Assembly: GCA_943912835.1 (NCBI GenBank)
Contig: CALTVJ010000045.1
Location: forward strand, 1-15,445
Source of the DNA: an uncultured Porphyromonas sp.
Lineage (GTDB): Bacteria; Bacteroidota; Bacteroidia; Bacteroidales; Porphyromonadaceae
Length of the DNA: 15,445 nucleotides
Direction of reading: 5' to 3'
In this document: positions 15,342-15,445 of the stretch, piece by piece
How the letters are laid out: each line of letters opens with the position of its first letter
Numbering within the stretch: the stretch's first letter is position 1
Notes under the pieces: model-generated
Seen by the model: only the letters and a program-made list of their open reading frames with translations
What the model was told of the DNA's origin: nothing
Databases searched by the model: none
Translations under genes and position numbers: made by a program

Positions 15342-15445
15342 ATGCTCACATGGAACGAATTACGTATTAAGTGGCAAAAGCTGAATGCCCACACAGTGCC
15401 TTGGGAATTTTGCTTTTTGTTCTCGGGTATTGGTCTTTTGTTTAC
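15342..15445 (+). CDS. Start of a probable membrane protein (partial)
   Basis: An ATG at 15342, preceded by AGAAAGG at 15333-15339 as a possible ribosome-binding site, opens a frame that runs off the window after 34 full codons. The protein begins MLTWNELRIKWQKLN, a basic amphipathic start, and then enters a hydrophobic stretch FCFLFSGIGLLF that looks like a first membrane segment. The family cannot be named from this piece. The start lies 27 bases after the GH20 stop, so the two may be co-transcribed. Confidence 0.6.
   Translation, partial: MLTWNELRIKWQKLNAHTVPWEFCFLFSGIGLLF

Overview
The window reads as a chromosomal stretch from a Bacteroidales bacterium, most like Porphyromonas or a close relative (inference). 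The reasons are promoters of the Bacteroidetes type (TTG, 19 bases, TAnnTTTG), near-absence of Shine-Dalgarno sites, the bamD / omega-like RNA polymerase subunit / DUF4293 gene order, a DUF4919-like protein, a TonB-dependent receptor and a secreted family 20 glycoside hydrolase. Base composition is near 48% GC by eye. Most of it is core metabolism and envelope biology. I see no prophage, insertion sequence, CRISPR array, tRNA or rRNA.

Layout. Bases 3-98 are the tail of a plus-strand protein, followed by a perfect 16-bp hairpin (119-155) that probably ends transcription from both sides. On the minus strand, a promoter at about 2862 drives a very basic exported DUF4919-like protein and then recJ (2830 down to 176). 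Next comes a minus-strand siderophore-type TonB-dependent receptor (5348-2991) with its own leader and a strong terminator hairpin (2933-2971). The 531-base gap 5349-5880 holds that leader, another perfect hairpin, a start-less remnant of an outer-membrane barrel gene, and a cluster of short direct and inverted repeats ahead of metY.

From 5881 everything is on the plus strand. metY, metX and a stand-alone homoserine dehydrogenase form a compact methionine operon: aspartate semialdehyde to homoserine (Hom), to O-acetylhomoserine (MetX), to homocysteine with sulfide (MetY). A long imperfect hairpin lies between metY and metX. A promoter matching the consensus then starts bamD, the omega-like subunit and DUF4293, followed by a carboxynorspermidine/carboxyspermidine dehydrogenase of polyamine synthesis, closed by a 22-bp terminator and a second small hairpin. 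A second consensus-matching promoter drives an AT-rich orphan lipoprotein gene. It is followed by a secreted GH20 hexosaminidase with a LamG-like C-terminal domain, and the start of a probable membrane protein runs off the window.

The least ordinary items are the decayed barrel gene ending at a 12-bp direct repeat, the structured metY-metX spacer, the arginine/lysine-rich stretch in the exported DUF4919-like protein, and three start sites that the promoter positions revise. I found no clear case of a new multi-gene system.
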